Shown in pieces: positions 17,408 through 25,867 of a stretch of 64,000 bases of DNA. Position 1 is the stretch's first letter; each line of letters begins with the position of its first letter. This stretch comes from Nocardia vaccinii NBRC 15922. Its GTDB lineage: Bacteria > Actinomycetota > Actinomycetes > Mycobacteriales > Mycobacteriaceae. The stretch spans positions 1 through 64,000 of the forward strand of contig NZ_BDCC01000047.1 of NCBI RefSeq assembly GCF_001613305.1, given 5' to 3'. The translations under genes were made by a program, and so were the position numbers. The notes beneath the pieces were generated by a model. That model saw only the letters and a program-made list of their open reading frames with translations, did not search any database and was not told the origin of the DNA.

Positions 17408-18109
17408 TTACTCGGCGGACAAACGCATCATCGTGGCGCCGTTCTGCAAACGGCTTGATTCCCATTCAACTCCATCTTCCCGCAGGACAACACGCACACG
17501 CGCGAGGTCGGCTGGGGAGTAGCGCTCTTTGATGTCGTCTGTGTTGACGGAGACGGTGATCGCGGATGACACATTCTGTTCCAGTTCTGCAATTTCGCCG
17601 ACTCGGGTACGCACTGCGTCGATCAGGACCCGCCGCTCCTTCGAGCCGATCCGCTTATGCTCTTCCGAAGAAATTATCTTGCCGACAATCGATTCGGCCT
17701 TGCGGATGACCGTTTCCTTCGGGATCATATGGCCTGGCTTGATTGTCCGACACAAGTCCACATGTAATTGATCGAAGATCTGACGCGGCACATTCGCCCG
17801 GATCTCGCGCCCGGCCTCTCCGAGAGCATCCAGTTCGTCATCGATGACAGCGCGAACGCTGTCGGCGATCATCTGCGGGTCCTGCAACCTACTTGGGGTT
17901 CCCTCTGCTATATCCCCGACGGCAATCGGCAGGTCGAGCTGTAGTTCGGGAACACGAATACGGGGGATGCTCAAACGTTCCAGCAGTTCATGATCCTTAT
18001 ATCGCTCGGCAATGGCTGCCGTTTCCAAGTCGGCCATGTACCGAGCTTTGGCCAAGCTCGCCAACACGGAGCCGAGCATCGTCGAAAAATCGGTCATTTT
18101 CAGGCCCAT
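17408..18109 (-). CDS. hypothetical protein paired with DUF2589
   Basis: A 233-residue protein, start at 18109 (or the internal ATG at 18097). It begins 15 bases after the stop of the DUF2589 gene and ends 31 bases before the hydrolase, so translation is probably coupled. I do not recognise a domain. The N-terminus FSTMLGSVLASLAKARYMAD is an amphipathic helix resembling the start of the DUF2589 neighbour. A Pro/Leu segment with IPRIRVPELQLDLPIAVGDI follows, then a helical middle, and a final beta-rich part (AITVSVNTDDIKER, VRVVLREDGVEWE). The layout suggests a partner of the DUF2589 protein, perhaps in one complex. No signal peptide or transmembrane helix is seen. Confidence 0.75.
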   Translation of the reverse strand: MGLKMTDFSTMLGSVLASLAKARYMADLETAAIAERYKDHELLERLSIPRIRVPELQLDLPIAVGDIAEGTPSRLQDPQMIADSVRAVIDDELDALGEAGREIRANVPRQIFDQLHVDLCRTIKPGHMIPKETVIRKAESIVGKIISSEEHKRIGSKERRVLIDAVRTRVGEIAELEQNVSSAITVSVNTDDIKERYSPADLARVRVVLREDGVEWESSRLQNGATMMRLSAE

Positions 18110-18124
18110 TTCAGGTCGGGAGCG

Positions 18125-18736
18125 CTACGTTGATGCGGTACCACGCGGTCCGGTGCGGTCTTTATCACTGGGCGCAGCTTGGGCGGTTCCTTCTCCGATA
18201 CCGCCCTCCAGTAAGCTGAGGAGACGGTCCAATCCAGCTGGAAGTTCGTCCTGTACAGCCTTCACGTTGACCGACATCCCATACTGGCGCTCGACCTTCT
18301 GCCCTTGAGAATTCGAAGACTTGTGGGAATACGAAGCTTTGAGTTTGGCCGAAAACGGCCCCCATCCAGCTTTGGCCTGTGCGTCAACGGATAGGTCACT
18401 ACTCGACGTCGTCTGAGTCTCCTCCACCGAGTTGATCTTGGCATTGAAGTCGATGACGGTTTCCTGAATCCTGAGGCATGGAATGGGAAGCATGGTCAAA
18501 ACTGGAATATCAATCTTCGTCAAATCGGACGTCGTGCCCTTCGCGTCGGTCGGTGTCGAATTCTTGTAATAGCTGAAGGACATCGTCTCGAGTTTGCCAT
18601 CTGCGGTGAAGCCGACTTTCCTGACGAAATCAGCGGTTGCCTGGGCGGACTGGGCTTGCGCCTTGACGACCGCGATAAGCGGACCACCGATCATAGCGGA
18701 GAAATCCAGGCTGGATATTTCCTGACCTATAGCCAT
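18125..18736 (-). CDS. DUF2589 family protein
   Basis: A 203-residue protein with clear DUF2589 signatures: SAMIGGPLIAVVKAQAQSAQ, TADFVRKVGF, FSYYKNS, then IPVLTMLPIPCLRIQETVI, DFNAKINSVEET and a Ser-rich GWGPFSAKLKASYSHKS region. AAGGAGG lies directly before the ATG at 18736. The family's biochemical role is not established. An N-terminal amphipathic helix plus a beta-sandwich-like body suggests a membrane- or surface-associated structural protein. It is the first gene of a four-gene operon ending in an endolysin-like hydrolase and is divergent from a LuxR-type regulator. The C-terminal 25 residues are polar and probably disordered. Confidence 0.85.
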   Translation of the reverse strand: MAIGQEISSLDFSAMIGGPLIAVVKAQAQSAQATADFVRKVGFTADGKLETMSFSYYKNSTPTDAKGTTSDLTKIDIPVLTMLPIPCLRIQETVIDFNAKINSVEETQTTSSSDLSVDAQAKAGWGPFSAKLKASYSHKSSNSQGQKVERQYGMSVNVKAVQDELPAGLDRLLSLLEGGIGEGTAQAAPSDKDRTGPRGTAST

Positions 18737-19128
18737 TTCTGCAACCTCCTTGTGTTACGTGCCATTCGGTCGGATGACTACATCGAAAGAGCCGTCGAGT
18801 GTGCCTTGCTACGGCGAACTCGATATTTGTCTGCGAGTCGATGCAAGTTGTCAGGGCGCTGTTGTGATCTCCTGTTCAGGTCGGATTAGTGATATCTGCA
18901 AGACTGGCTTGCGCGTCCAGGTCCTTCAAGCGTCTGGAGAGGGAATCTACGGTACTCATTCCCGCGACGGATGGCACGATCCAGGTGGATTGCAGACTGC
19001 CACCGGGCACCGCCGAAGGGTTGACACACTCGCGAGAATTTCCTGAGTAGCTGGTAGTTCAGGCAGCTGGCAGGTGTGCTCTCTGGTGTGCGAGCCGATG
19101 GTCTTGCCCGAGACCGTGGAGGGAAACT
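18737..19128. promoter_or_regulatory. divergent promoter region between the DUF2589 operon and the LuxR-type gene
   Basis: About 390 bases between divergent starts, with no supported gene. It must contain both promoters and is the natural target of the adjacent regulator. I did not find a convincing palindrome by eye. Confidence 0.5.
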
Positions 19129-19695
19129 TTGCACGCTCGTCGTGAATATCTGACACCCATGCAAGTTCAGCGTGAGCTTCAATTGTCGGCCGAACATGTC
19201 ATCAGCTTGGTATCCAGCGGCAGGTTGCCGGCATTTCGTATCCTCGGGCAATTGCGCATCGAACGTCAATTTCTGGAACAGCTCGTCGACCAGCTGTACG
19301 AGGAGCCCGTCGATCCCCCACCAGATCTCGGTAACGTCAGTGAAAGCACCGACGAACAAGCGCCCCCACCCACGGATTCCGGTCGGAGCGCAAGCGCACA
19401 TGCGGCGTCAGCCCACAGCGCGCCTGCGACCGGATTCGCGGATTGTCCCGAGGCTCCTATCGCAGGACTCACAGATCATCAGCAGCGAATCCTCTCGCTC
19501 GTAGCGCAAGGGTTCGCCAACGCCGAGATCGCCGACCGGCTGACCCTGGAGGTCAGCACCGTGAAAAGCCATATTTCACGGATACTTCAACGTTGTAATC
19601 TGCGAAACCGGGAACAACTCATCGTCTTGGCCTGGCGATCCGGGCTCTTCGCCGACAGCACGGCCGAGTGTAAAGAGGGAACCGAGGGAATGTGA
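19129..19695 (+). CDS. regulator with excisionase-type HTH and LuxR-type HTH
   Basis: A 188-residue protein from a TTG at 19129, strongly supported by GGAGGG at 19118-19123. Residues about 6-55 are a helix-turn-helix of the excisionase/MerR-like (HTH_17) kind (YLTPMQVQRELQLSAEHVI, SGRLPAFRILGQLRI). A linker rich in Pro, Ser, Ala and Asp follows. Residues about 118-178 are a LuxR/GerE HTH (LTDHQQRILSLVAQGFANAE, VSTVKSHISRILQRCNLRNR). There is no receiver or ligand-binding domain, so activity may be set by expression or by two-site DNA binding. It is divergent from the DUF2589/hydrolase operon and probably controls it. Two DNA-binding domains in one short chain is an unusual architecture. Confidence 0.85.
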   Translation: MHARREYLTPMQVQRELQLSAEHVISLVSSGRLPAFRILGQLRIERQFLEQLVDQLYEEPVDPPPDLGNVSESTDEQAPPPTDSGRSASAHAASAHSAPATGFADCPEAPIAGLTDHQQRILSLVAQGFANAEIADRLTLEVSTVKSHISRILQRCNLRNREQLIVLAWRSGLFADSTAECKEGTEGM

Positions 19696-19788
19696 CGCCC
19701 TTCCTTCAGTTCCATTGAGCAGTTCAATTGGGCTGGTTTCAGGAGGGGCATAGGAACCGGCAAAGGTCAGTCGAGGCTCTGCCGCGAG

Positions 19789-19829
19789 TTGTCGTCGGGA
19801 TACACGCGGAGGATGTATCCCGACGACAA
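19789..19829. terminator. hairpin terminator after the LuxR-type gene
   Basis: A perfect 16-bp stem, TTGTCGTCGGGATACA at 19789-19804, pairs with 19814-19829 over a 9-base loop, about 95 bases after the regulator stop. The remaining gap to 20165 holds no supported gene. Confidence 0.75.
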
Positions 19830-20164
19830 TAGAACTGCGGTCCGGGGAACTTCGCGTCATCGAACTATCCGGAAGACGGTGGTGACCGCCTGTGGACTGC
19901 GGCCGTAGGCCTGTGATCCACCTTGCGGACGAACACCGCAGATTCCTCACCGCGGCGCTTGAAGGCCACCGACACGCGCGTCCACTATTACAGATGGTAT
20001 TACCGGAGACAGAAAGATCACGGACTCCACATATACCTTTCGTGTGCAGCTACTGGTACGAGCAAGTGCACCTCGATCCGCAGATGGGCTGATGAACAGC
20101 TTCCGCACAATCCGCCGACAGGCCGATCAAGGTAACCGCGATCTGTAGTTGGGAGGCATAAATC

Positions 20165-20869
20165 ATGAGCCCGGCATCACAGGGAAGGCAGAAACCCACT
20201 CGACAAAAAATCGATGACTCCTCCTCGAATCTGCCCAGATGGCTCGCGTGGTACGCACACACCTTTATCCCGCAACAAAGGCGTAGGACGCAGACTCTGG
20301 AGGAACGTGTGGCGGAGGCGATTTTCTGGTTCGTCTTCCTCCTCGGACTTGCGATCACGGGCGGCCTCATCGCCCAATCGGCTTATGCGTTCTCAGTTCG
20401 CTCCGATATTCGATGGCAGGTCTTCGGGCTACTCAACGTGTATGCGCTCGCATCCTTTTTTGTGGGAGGATTTTTCGGGTTTATTTTCGGGGTGCCAAGG
20501 ACGGGGGCAATGACCGAGGGACGAGATCCAGTCCTGCCGAACACCAATTTGGAACAGATCTCGGACTGGCTCACAAAGGTACTTGTGGGTGCCACCCTCG
20601 CGAATATGAACGAGATACCTTCGGGCGGCGATTCCATCTTCACCGCTATGGGACAGGCGCTGGGGACCGGCGCCTCGGGAAAGGCCTTTGCCAGCGGTTT
20701 GACAATATTCGCGGCCGTACTGGGGTTCATGTCCAGCTGGCTCGCTACACGTGGGCTCATGGGTCGCGTGTTATTGGCCGCGGACCTCGGCGGCCAGCCA
20801 CGGGGCAGACAGCGCGACCATAAAGAACAAGACGCCGAGGTGGACGGCGTGTCCACCACCAGTCAGTAG
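20165..20869 (+). CDS. hypothetical multi-pass membrane protein
   Basis: A 234-residue membrane protein with GGGAGG just before the ATG at 20165. Three hydrophobic segments are visible: AIFWFVFLLGLAITGGLIA, a long WQVFGLLNVYALASFFVGGF with FGFIFGVPR, and a C-terminal GLTIFAAVLGFMSSWLATRG. The segment GFIFGVPR, then PNTNLEQISDWLTKVLVGA, recurs in many uncharacterised bacterial membrane proteins. Its role is unknown and I make no functional claim. The N-terminus is polar and cytoplasmic-looking (KPTRQKIDDSSS) and the C-terminus ends in a charged tail. Just after it the next frame stays open with protein-like composition, so its true C-terminus may be longer. Confidence 0.65.
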   Translation: MSPASQGRQKPTRQKIDDSSSNLPRWLAWYAHTFIPQQRRRTQTLEERVAEAIFWFVFLLGLAITGGLIAQSAYAFSVRSDIRWQVFGLLNVYALASFFVGGFFGFIFGVPRTGAMTEGRDPVLPNTNLEQISDWLTKVLVGATLANMNEIPSGGDSIFTAMGQALGTGASGKAFASGLTIFAAVLGFMSSWLATRGLMGRVLLAADLGGQPRGRQRDHKEQDAEVDGVSTTSQ

Positions 20870-21364
20870 CATTCGGACCGTCACGCGCCCCACATGGCCG
20901 CAGTTCTGACGGTCCAAATAACGGCTCGTCACCTGTTCACGCATGTGCCCATGCCGATTATGGCTACAACATCGGCGGCCTATCGGCGGCGTCCGTGGGA
21001 ATTCTGCAGCTCTTCGGTTCAACAACCATCTTACGAATGAGCCCTCTGGATTACCTCTCGAGGCCCTCGAGTATTCGAGTTCCCCGGGCCATTCTTGCAG
21101 ATGTAATTGTCGGCGAGGGAGGAGGCTCCGCACGCCGGCTGGAAAAGGAGGAATCGTGATCCCGACCCACGCATATTGGCAAGCGAGAAAAATTCCCACC
21201 CAAGCTGGAAGTCAATCTGCTACCCATGTGCATCGTTCTCGCCGGAATGAGGTTCGGCCGGACTCCGGATGGCACTTGCTCGAACGAGCTCTTGACGAGT
21301 TCACACAGACCAACATTGTCGACCGGCTACAGGGCTGCCTGCCAGTCAATCGGATGGAGGAAGG
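20824..21364 (+). other. gap with possible small coupled frames
   Basis: No secure gene. A frame open from 20824 to a TGA at 21157-21159 reads protein-like at its end (RVPRAILADVIVGEGGGSAR, RRLEKEES) but lacks a good start except a GTG inside it. Its stop overlaps (GTGA) a GTG at 21156 preceded by AAAAGGAGGAATC. From that GTG a frame runs to 21530, overlapping the next gene by 165 bases. These may be a small coupled gene pair, or the relic of a longer gene. Confidence 0.25.
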
Positions 21365-21781
21365 ATGCGCACGAACCGGACCGCGATCGGCTACCTGCGC
21401 CGCGACATTGCGGGTGCCCAGCAGAGCTCGAATGAGGCCCAGATCCGAAGCCTCGCCAAAAGGCTCGGCTATGACCTCACCAAGACGATCGTCTTCAGCG
21501 CCAACACCGACCGCCCGACCGACCAGCTGATCGAAATGGTAAACAACCTCGGCATCAACGCGGTCTTTACCCCCGGTGTCGATCATCTCGATTCCGCGAT
21601 CCCGGCCGGCCTGGTCGCTACCGTCGACGTGATCACTGTGCATCCCGAATTCATCCACTCATCGTCCATCGAGGCGCTACCCAAGGAAGCAGCAGAACGT
21701 CTCCACGGGAGCGCCGGTCGGCTTCGCAGACTGGGTCGGCGCAGGGACCCAAGGGTGAATGTGGTCCGGTGGGGCGCTTGA
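21365..21781 (+). CDS. resolvase-N-terminal-like small protein
   Basis: A 138-residue protein, ATG at 21365 with GGAGGAAGG just upstream. The pattern TAIGYLRRDIAGAQQSSNEA, QIRSLAKRLGYDL, then PTDQLIEMVNNLGINAVFTP resembles the N-terminal fold of serine resolvases, in which a Ser follows the first strand (Y-x-R-x-S). Here the equivalent position is Asp/Ile, so recombinase activity is unlikely. No C-terminal DNA-binding HTH is present. Such truncated resolvase-like proteins occur in Nocardia and Rhodococcus genomes with unknown function. The C-terminal 35 residues are basic and poorly conserved in look. It is followed 83 bases later by the glycosyltransferase gene. Confidence 0.6.
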   Translation: MRTNRTAIGYLRRDIAGAQQSSNEAQIRSLAKRLGYDLTKTIVFSANTDRPTDQLIEMVNNLGINAVFTPGVDHLDSAIPAGLVATVDVITVHPEFIHSSSIEALPKEAAERLHGSAGRLRRLGRRRDPRVNVVRWGA

Positions 21782-21864
21782 CGGCGAGGGCTTGATACTC
21801 GCGCAATTCAAAGCCGTGCGTGTTTCCCGTAGGTCCTGTTCGACCGATGTGTAGGAGGATCCAA

Positions 21865-23943
21865 TTGACGACCGATGAGCCGATGAACCCTCCCCACCTC
21901 TCTACTGGCATGGGTGGGGGCCGTGGCAGCGCGAAAAGTCCTGCTGGCCTTGTCCTGATATGCGTGGGCTGGCCGACCAGTCTGTTGGTGTTGCTCGCCG
22001 GATATCACAAACTCTTACAAGCTGCCGGATTGTCCGGCGCCGGGATAACCGCGGTCATGGTGTTGGCGACGCCGTTTGCGGTGTTCTTGACCATCGGCGC
22101 CAATACCTGGGTGCTGGGTGCGGTCGCGGCGGCGCGACGCACGGTGCCGAAAGGGTTGCGGTGGCCGGAATCATCGTCTTCGGTGACAGACTCGCGTGTG
22201 GCTACCGCGATCGTATTTCCGATCAAGAACGAGGACACCGCCGAGGTGTTCGCCAACGTCGCCGCGATCGCGGAGTCGCTATGCCGAGCCGACGCCCAGG
22301 ATTTGTTCGATATCTATGTCATCAGCAATTCCGATGATCCGGACTGCTGGGTGGAGGAGGAACTGGCATGGCACGCGGTATCGAGGACTTTCGGGCGGAT
22401 CTATTACTGGCGACGCCACCGCGAGCAGGGTCGCAAACCCGCCAACATCGCCGAGTTCTGCGAACGCTGGGGTGCCGGCTACGAGTACATGGTGACCATG
22501 GACGCCGACAGCCTGATGTCGGCGGAGTGCTTGCTGAGTTTGGTCGAGTTGATGCAGGCCAACCCTGCGGCGGCGTTGATGCAGACCGCACCCGACATCA
22601 TCAAAGGCCGAACATTGTGGGCGCGTCTGCAACAGTTCACGATTTGGAGCAACGCCCGGATCGTGCAGTGGGGCGAGCGAGTCTGGCAAGGCGGCGCCGG
22701 CGCCTACTACGGGCACAACGCGATCATCCGGATCGCGCCGTTCATGCAGCACTGCGGGCTGCCCATGGTCCCAGGACGTCCGCCCTTCGGTGGGGAGATC
22801 CTCAGCCACGACTTCGTCGAGGCCGCGCTGCTGAGCAGGGCAGGCTGGCAGGTGTGGTTGGTACCTGAACTGGAGGGCTCTTATGAGCAGTGCCCGCCGA
22901 CTTTCGACGAATATTTTCGCCGCGACCGTCGGTGGTTCCAAGGCGATTTCGTCAATTTCCGGCTCATCGGCACCTCGAAACTCCCACAAGCGGGGCGGAT
23001 CCGCTTCGCCATGGCCGCCATGCGTGATGTGTCCACACCGCTGCTTCTGCTGCTGTGCGGCCTGATCATCGCAATGGCCCACGCACCCGGTTACGGAGCC
23101 GCGGCGATCTTTGTCCCGCTGCTGGTGTGGGACTTCGCCGCCCGTCAATCTTGGGCCGGGGTACCTGCGGTCGGGTTCGGGATCGCGGTCCGCAACCGGT
23201 CGATCAGCGACCAACGCGTGCCCGTCTGGAGTTCGCTGGGAAACCGTGTGCTGGACCAGGTCTTGTGGTTGGCAACCACCCCGACTCGGCTGCTGACCCA
23301 TGCGTTGTTCGTGGTCGAACTCGGCTACGGGCGTGACGTGGGATGGACCACCCTGCGTCGTACCACGGGAATGTCGACCCGTAGCCAGAGCCTCGGACTG
23401 TATTTCGCTCACACGGCGTTCGGTGCATGCGTCGCAGCGACCCTGTTCTTCACGGACTCGTGGGCGCTGTGGTGGCTCTCGCCGATGTGGATGTCCTGGA
23501 TCTGCACCGTACCGATCGCACGAACCTTCGCCTCCGAGCGCATCGCCGCCCTTACCCGGCGCGCCCGGATCCTGCTCATCCCCGAAGAGGCCGATGCCCC
23601 GCCGATCATCACCCGATCCGGACACTGGGCGCAACTCATCGGCCGAGAGCTCCCCTCACAACCATGGCGAGCCGCGCTGACCGAGGACACCGCGATCGCC
23701 GTGCATCAAGGTTTCCTCGCCCACGCTGCCCCCATGACACCGCAACAACGCGCCGCCGCGGCAACCGCAGCCGAAAAGTACTGTGCCAGCGCAACACCAG
23801 CGAGCGAACTCACCGATAGGGAGAAGAACGCCCTGTTGCGCGACCCCCACCATCTGTGGGCGGAGGCCCCACCGGTAGTGACGATCGACTACCCGCAGGT
23901 CCGGCCGACACCGATGCCTGAACAACCACTCGTCCGCACATGA
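21865..23943 (+). CDS. MdoH/OpgH-type glucan glucosyltransferase
   Basis: A 692-residue membrane glycosyltransferase of family GT2, resembling proteobacterial MdoH/OpgH. That enzyme polymerises glucose from UDP-glucose into periplasmic (osmoregulated) glucan across the inner membrane. AGGAGG at 21853-21858 points to the TTG at 21865. Two N-terminal membrane segments (LVLICVGWPTSLLVLLAG; ITAVMVLATPFAVFLTIGA) precede the catalytic domain with IVFPIKNED, TMDADSLMS, LSHDFVEAALLSRAGW and RRDRRWFQGD. Several C-terminal membrane segments follow. No mdoG/opgG partner lies nearby. An OpgH-like enzyme in a mycolic-acid actinomycete is unexpected, so the product may be a different beta-glucan. Confidence 0.85.
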   Translation: MTTDEPMNPPHLSTGMGGGRGSAKSPAGLVLICVGWPTSLLVLLAGYHKLLQAAGLSGAGITAVMVLATPFAVFLTIGANTWVLGAVAAARRTVPKGLRWPESSSSVTDSRVATAIVFPIKNEDTAEVFANVAAIAESLCRADAQDLFDIYVISNSDDPDCWVEEELAWHAVSRTFGRIYYWRRHREQGRKPANIAEFCERWGAGYEYMVTMDADSLMSAECLLSLVELMQANPAAALMQTAPDIIKGRTLWARLQQFTIWSNARIVQWGERVWQGGAGAYYGHNAIIRIAPFMQHCGLPMVPGRPPFGGEILSHDFVEAALLSRAGWQVWLVPELEGSYEQCPPTFDEYFRRDRRWFQGDFVNFRLIGTSKLPQAGRIRFAMAAMRDVSTPLLLLLCGLIIAMAHAPGYGAAAIFVPLLVWDFAARQSWAGVPAVGFGIAVRNRSISDQRVPVWSSLGNRVLDQVLWLATTPTRLLTHALFVVELGYGRDVGWTTLRRTTGMSTRSQSLGLYFAHTAFGACVAATLFFTDSWALWWLSPMWMSWICTVPIARTFASERIAALTRRARILLIPEEADAPPIITRSGHWAQLIGRELPSQPWRAALTEDTAIAVHQGFLAHAAPMTPQQRAAAATAAEKYCASATPASELTDREKNALLRDPHHLWAEAPPVVTIDYPQVRPTPMPEQPLVRT

Positions 23944-24135
23944 ACCCGGTGGTTTTCCCGTGCGTGCTGGGAGTATCGACGACTTCGATGCCGTCGAGAT
24001 ATCGGTGCCCGATGCCCCCACGAGAACCGGCTGACGCACAGCTCGCATCTCGAATCGGAAGCTCGTCAACCACAGGCGCGTTGAACCGCCGGCAGCCATC
24101 GGCCGATCGCCCTGTGGGGGCTGCTGCACGATCGG

Positions 24136-24262
24136 GTGACCCCGAGCTCGCGAGTTCGGCGGTCGCCGGCCCTGTACCGGAGCTACGCCGAGCCCGCGTC
24201 GCCGCGCAGACCACGACGACCCAATGACGAATACGCATCACCCCGCGACGTCGGGCGGGCGG
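24136..24262 (-). pseudogene. 5' remnant of a GH27 alpha-galactosidase gene
   Basis: The minus strand from the ATG at 24238 repeats the signal-peptide start of the alpha-galactosidase at 8620 (MRIRHW, VVVVCAAT, ending near a TAEL/ASSG stretch) with a few substitutions and a small gap. Past about 24136 the similarity ends and nothing resembling the mature enzyme follows. It sits immediately upstream of, and divergent from, the GH1 gene. An ancestral divergent GH27/GH1 pair that lost its GH27 here, or a duplication from 8.6 kb, are the simplest explanations. The rest of 23944-24318 holds no supported gene. Confidence 0.8.
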
Positions 24263-24318
24263 AGTGGGAATGGCGCCATCGCCTGCGCGGGCAGGGGTCC
24301 GTTCGTTACCCTGAATCG

Positions 24319-25662
24319 ATGCGATCCTGGCTTCTTCGGATTGTCGCCGCGGTGTTCGTCGCTGCCGCCTCGGTGTCGCAGGCCGGGACTCCGGCCCTGG
24401 CGGGACCGCCGCGGGCGGCCGCGCTCTCGTCGCTGGGTTCCGGATTCCTCTGGGGGGTTGCCAGTTCGGGATTCCAGTCCGAAGGTCGTGCGCCCGACAG
24501 TAATTGGACGCGTTATATCGCTCGGGATCGAGGATTGGAGCCACTGGGGAATTCGGTCGACTTCGCCGACCGCTACCAGTCCGACATCCGGCTGGCCGCG
24601 GACATGGGGATGCGGGTGTTCCGTATCGGGATCGAGTGGGCCCGCCTGCAGCCCGCGCCCGGGGTGTGGGACCAGCGTGCCTTTCGTTTCTACGATTCTG
24701 TCGTCGACAGCATCGTGCGGGCCGGCATGCGGCCGATGATCACACTGGACCACTGGGTGTACCCGGGCTGGGAAGCGAGCCGGGGCGGCTGGCGCAATCC
24801 GGGAATGGTCGGGGACTGGCTGGCCGATATGCGTGCCGTCGTCGATCGGTACTCCTCGCGGAATCCGTTGTGGGTCACCGTGAACGAGCCCGCCGCATAC
24901 ATCCGGAACGAGGTTCGCGAGGGCGGTGCCGACGCCGACCGGATGCTGAACGAGATCGTCGATGTGCACAACGCCGGCTACGACTACATCCACAGCAAAC
25001 AACCCGGCGCTCAGGTCACCGCCAACGTCGGATATGTCGCAGGAGCGGAGGACCAGGTCAACGGTGCGTTCGTCGACCGGGTCGCCGCCCGGCTCGACTA
25101 CGTGGGCGTGGACTACTACTTCGGCTTCGACCCGGCGCAGTCGCTGTACGGGGCGATCGGGCGGGCCACCGGTTCGGCGCTGCCGACCCTGCCGGGTCCG
25201 CGCATCTGGGAGATGCCGCTGCGCACCGAGGGGATCTACTATGCGCTGCAGCACTATTCACGCCGCTTTCCGGGGAAGCCGCTGTACGTCGTGGAGAACG
25301 GGATGCCCACCGAGAACGGTCGGCCTCGCGGTGACGGCTACACCCGCAGCGACCACTTGCGCGACACCGTCTACTGGCTGCAGCGCGCGAAGGCCGCCGG
25401 TATGAACCTGATCGGGTACAACTACTGGAGCCTCACCGACAACTACGAATGGGGCAGCTACACACCGAGATTCGGCCTCTATACGGTCGATGTACGCACC
25501 GACCCGTCGCTCACCCGCCGCCCCACCGACGCTGTGGGAGGCTATGCGCAGATCGTCGCCGCGGGTGGAGTCCCCGTCGGCTATCGCCCCACCCGTGCCC
25601 CGGCTCTGTGCATTTTCGTCGACCCGCCGGCCAGCTGTCTCGACCCGGTCGCGGGGCCGTAG
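24319..25662 (+). CDS. secreted GH1-family glycosidase (beta-glucosidase-like)
   Basis: A 447-residue secreted glycoside hydrolase family 1 enzyme. The ATG at 24319 gives a signal peptide (SWLLRIVAAVFVAAASVSQA, cleaved near ALAGPP). The barrel shows GFLWGVASSGFQSEG, the acid/base Glu in WVTVNEPAAY and the nucleophile Glu in LYVVENGMPTENG, with WSLTDNYEW near the C-terminus as in family members. Substrates are probably beta-glucosides or beta-galactosides outside the cell. A Cys pair near the C-terminus (ALCIFVDPPASCLDP) is likely a disulphide. Upstream, divergent, is a GH27 remnant. With the intact GH27 at 7.2 kb and the GH172 at 46 kb it forms a scattered exported saccharolytic set. Confidence 0.9.
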   Translation: MRSWLLRIVAAVFVAAASVSQAGTPALAGPPRAAALSSLGSGFLWGVASSGFQSEGRAPDSNWTRYIARDRGLEPLGNSVDFADRYQSDIRLAADMGMRVFRIGIEWARLQPAPGVWDQRAFRFYDSVVDSIVRAGMRPMITLDHWVYPGWEASRGGWRNPGMVGDWLADMRAVVDRYSSRNPLWVTVNEPAAYIRNEVREGGADADRMLNEIVDVHNAGYDYIHSKQPGAQVTANVGYVAGAEDQVNGAFVDRVAARLDYVGVDYYFGFDPAQSLYGAIGRATGSALPTLPGPRIWEMPLRTEGIYYALQHYSRRFPGKPLYVVENGMPTENGRPRGDGYTRSDHLRDTVYWLQRAKAAGMNLIGYNYWSLTDNYEWGSYTPRFGLYTVDVRTDPSLTRRPTDAVGGYAQIVAAGGVPVGYRPTRAPALCIFVDPPASCLDPVAGP

Positions 25663-25809
25663 ATCCGGAATCCACGGCTGCCCGATTCGGCGCGGCACCG
25701 CTCGGAACCCTCGGCAGGTCTGTCCGGACATCGATGTTGCCGATGAACCCGATCCGGCACTCGTGGCAGATCGGATAGTTGAGCGCCCCGACCGGCGCCG
25801 AGACGAAAT

Positions 25810-25840
25810 CGGCCCGGTCGCTCGGAGAGCGACCGGGCCG
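25810..25840. terminator. bidirectional hairpin terminator
   Basis: A perfect 14-bp stem (CGGCCCGGTCGCTC at 25810-25823 with 25827-25840, 3-base loop) between the convergent GH1 and phosphoesterase genes. Confidence 0.85.
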
Positions 25841-25867
25841 GTGTCACTGCCGCGGAGCGGCCGTGCC

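Noticed and set aside
14503..18736. Prophage lysis cassette
   Set aside because: The hydrolase looks like an endolysin, but there are no capsid, tail, terminase, portal or integrase genes within the window. DUF2589 and a LuxR-type regulator are not typical phage lysis genes.
8500..24300. Repeated GH27 start as flanking repeats of a mobile island
   Set aside because: The two copies are diverged gene fragments carrying a start codon and signal peptide, with no integrase at either end, so gene duplication and decay is simpler.
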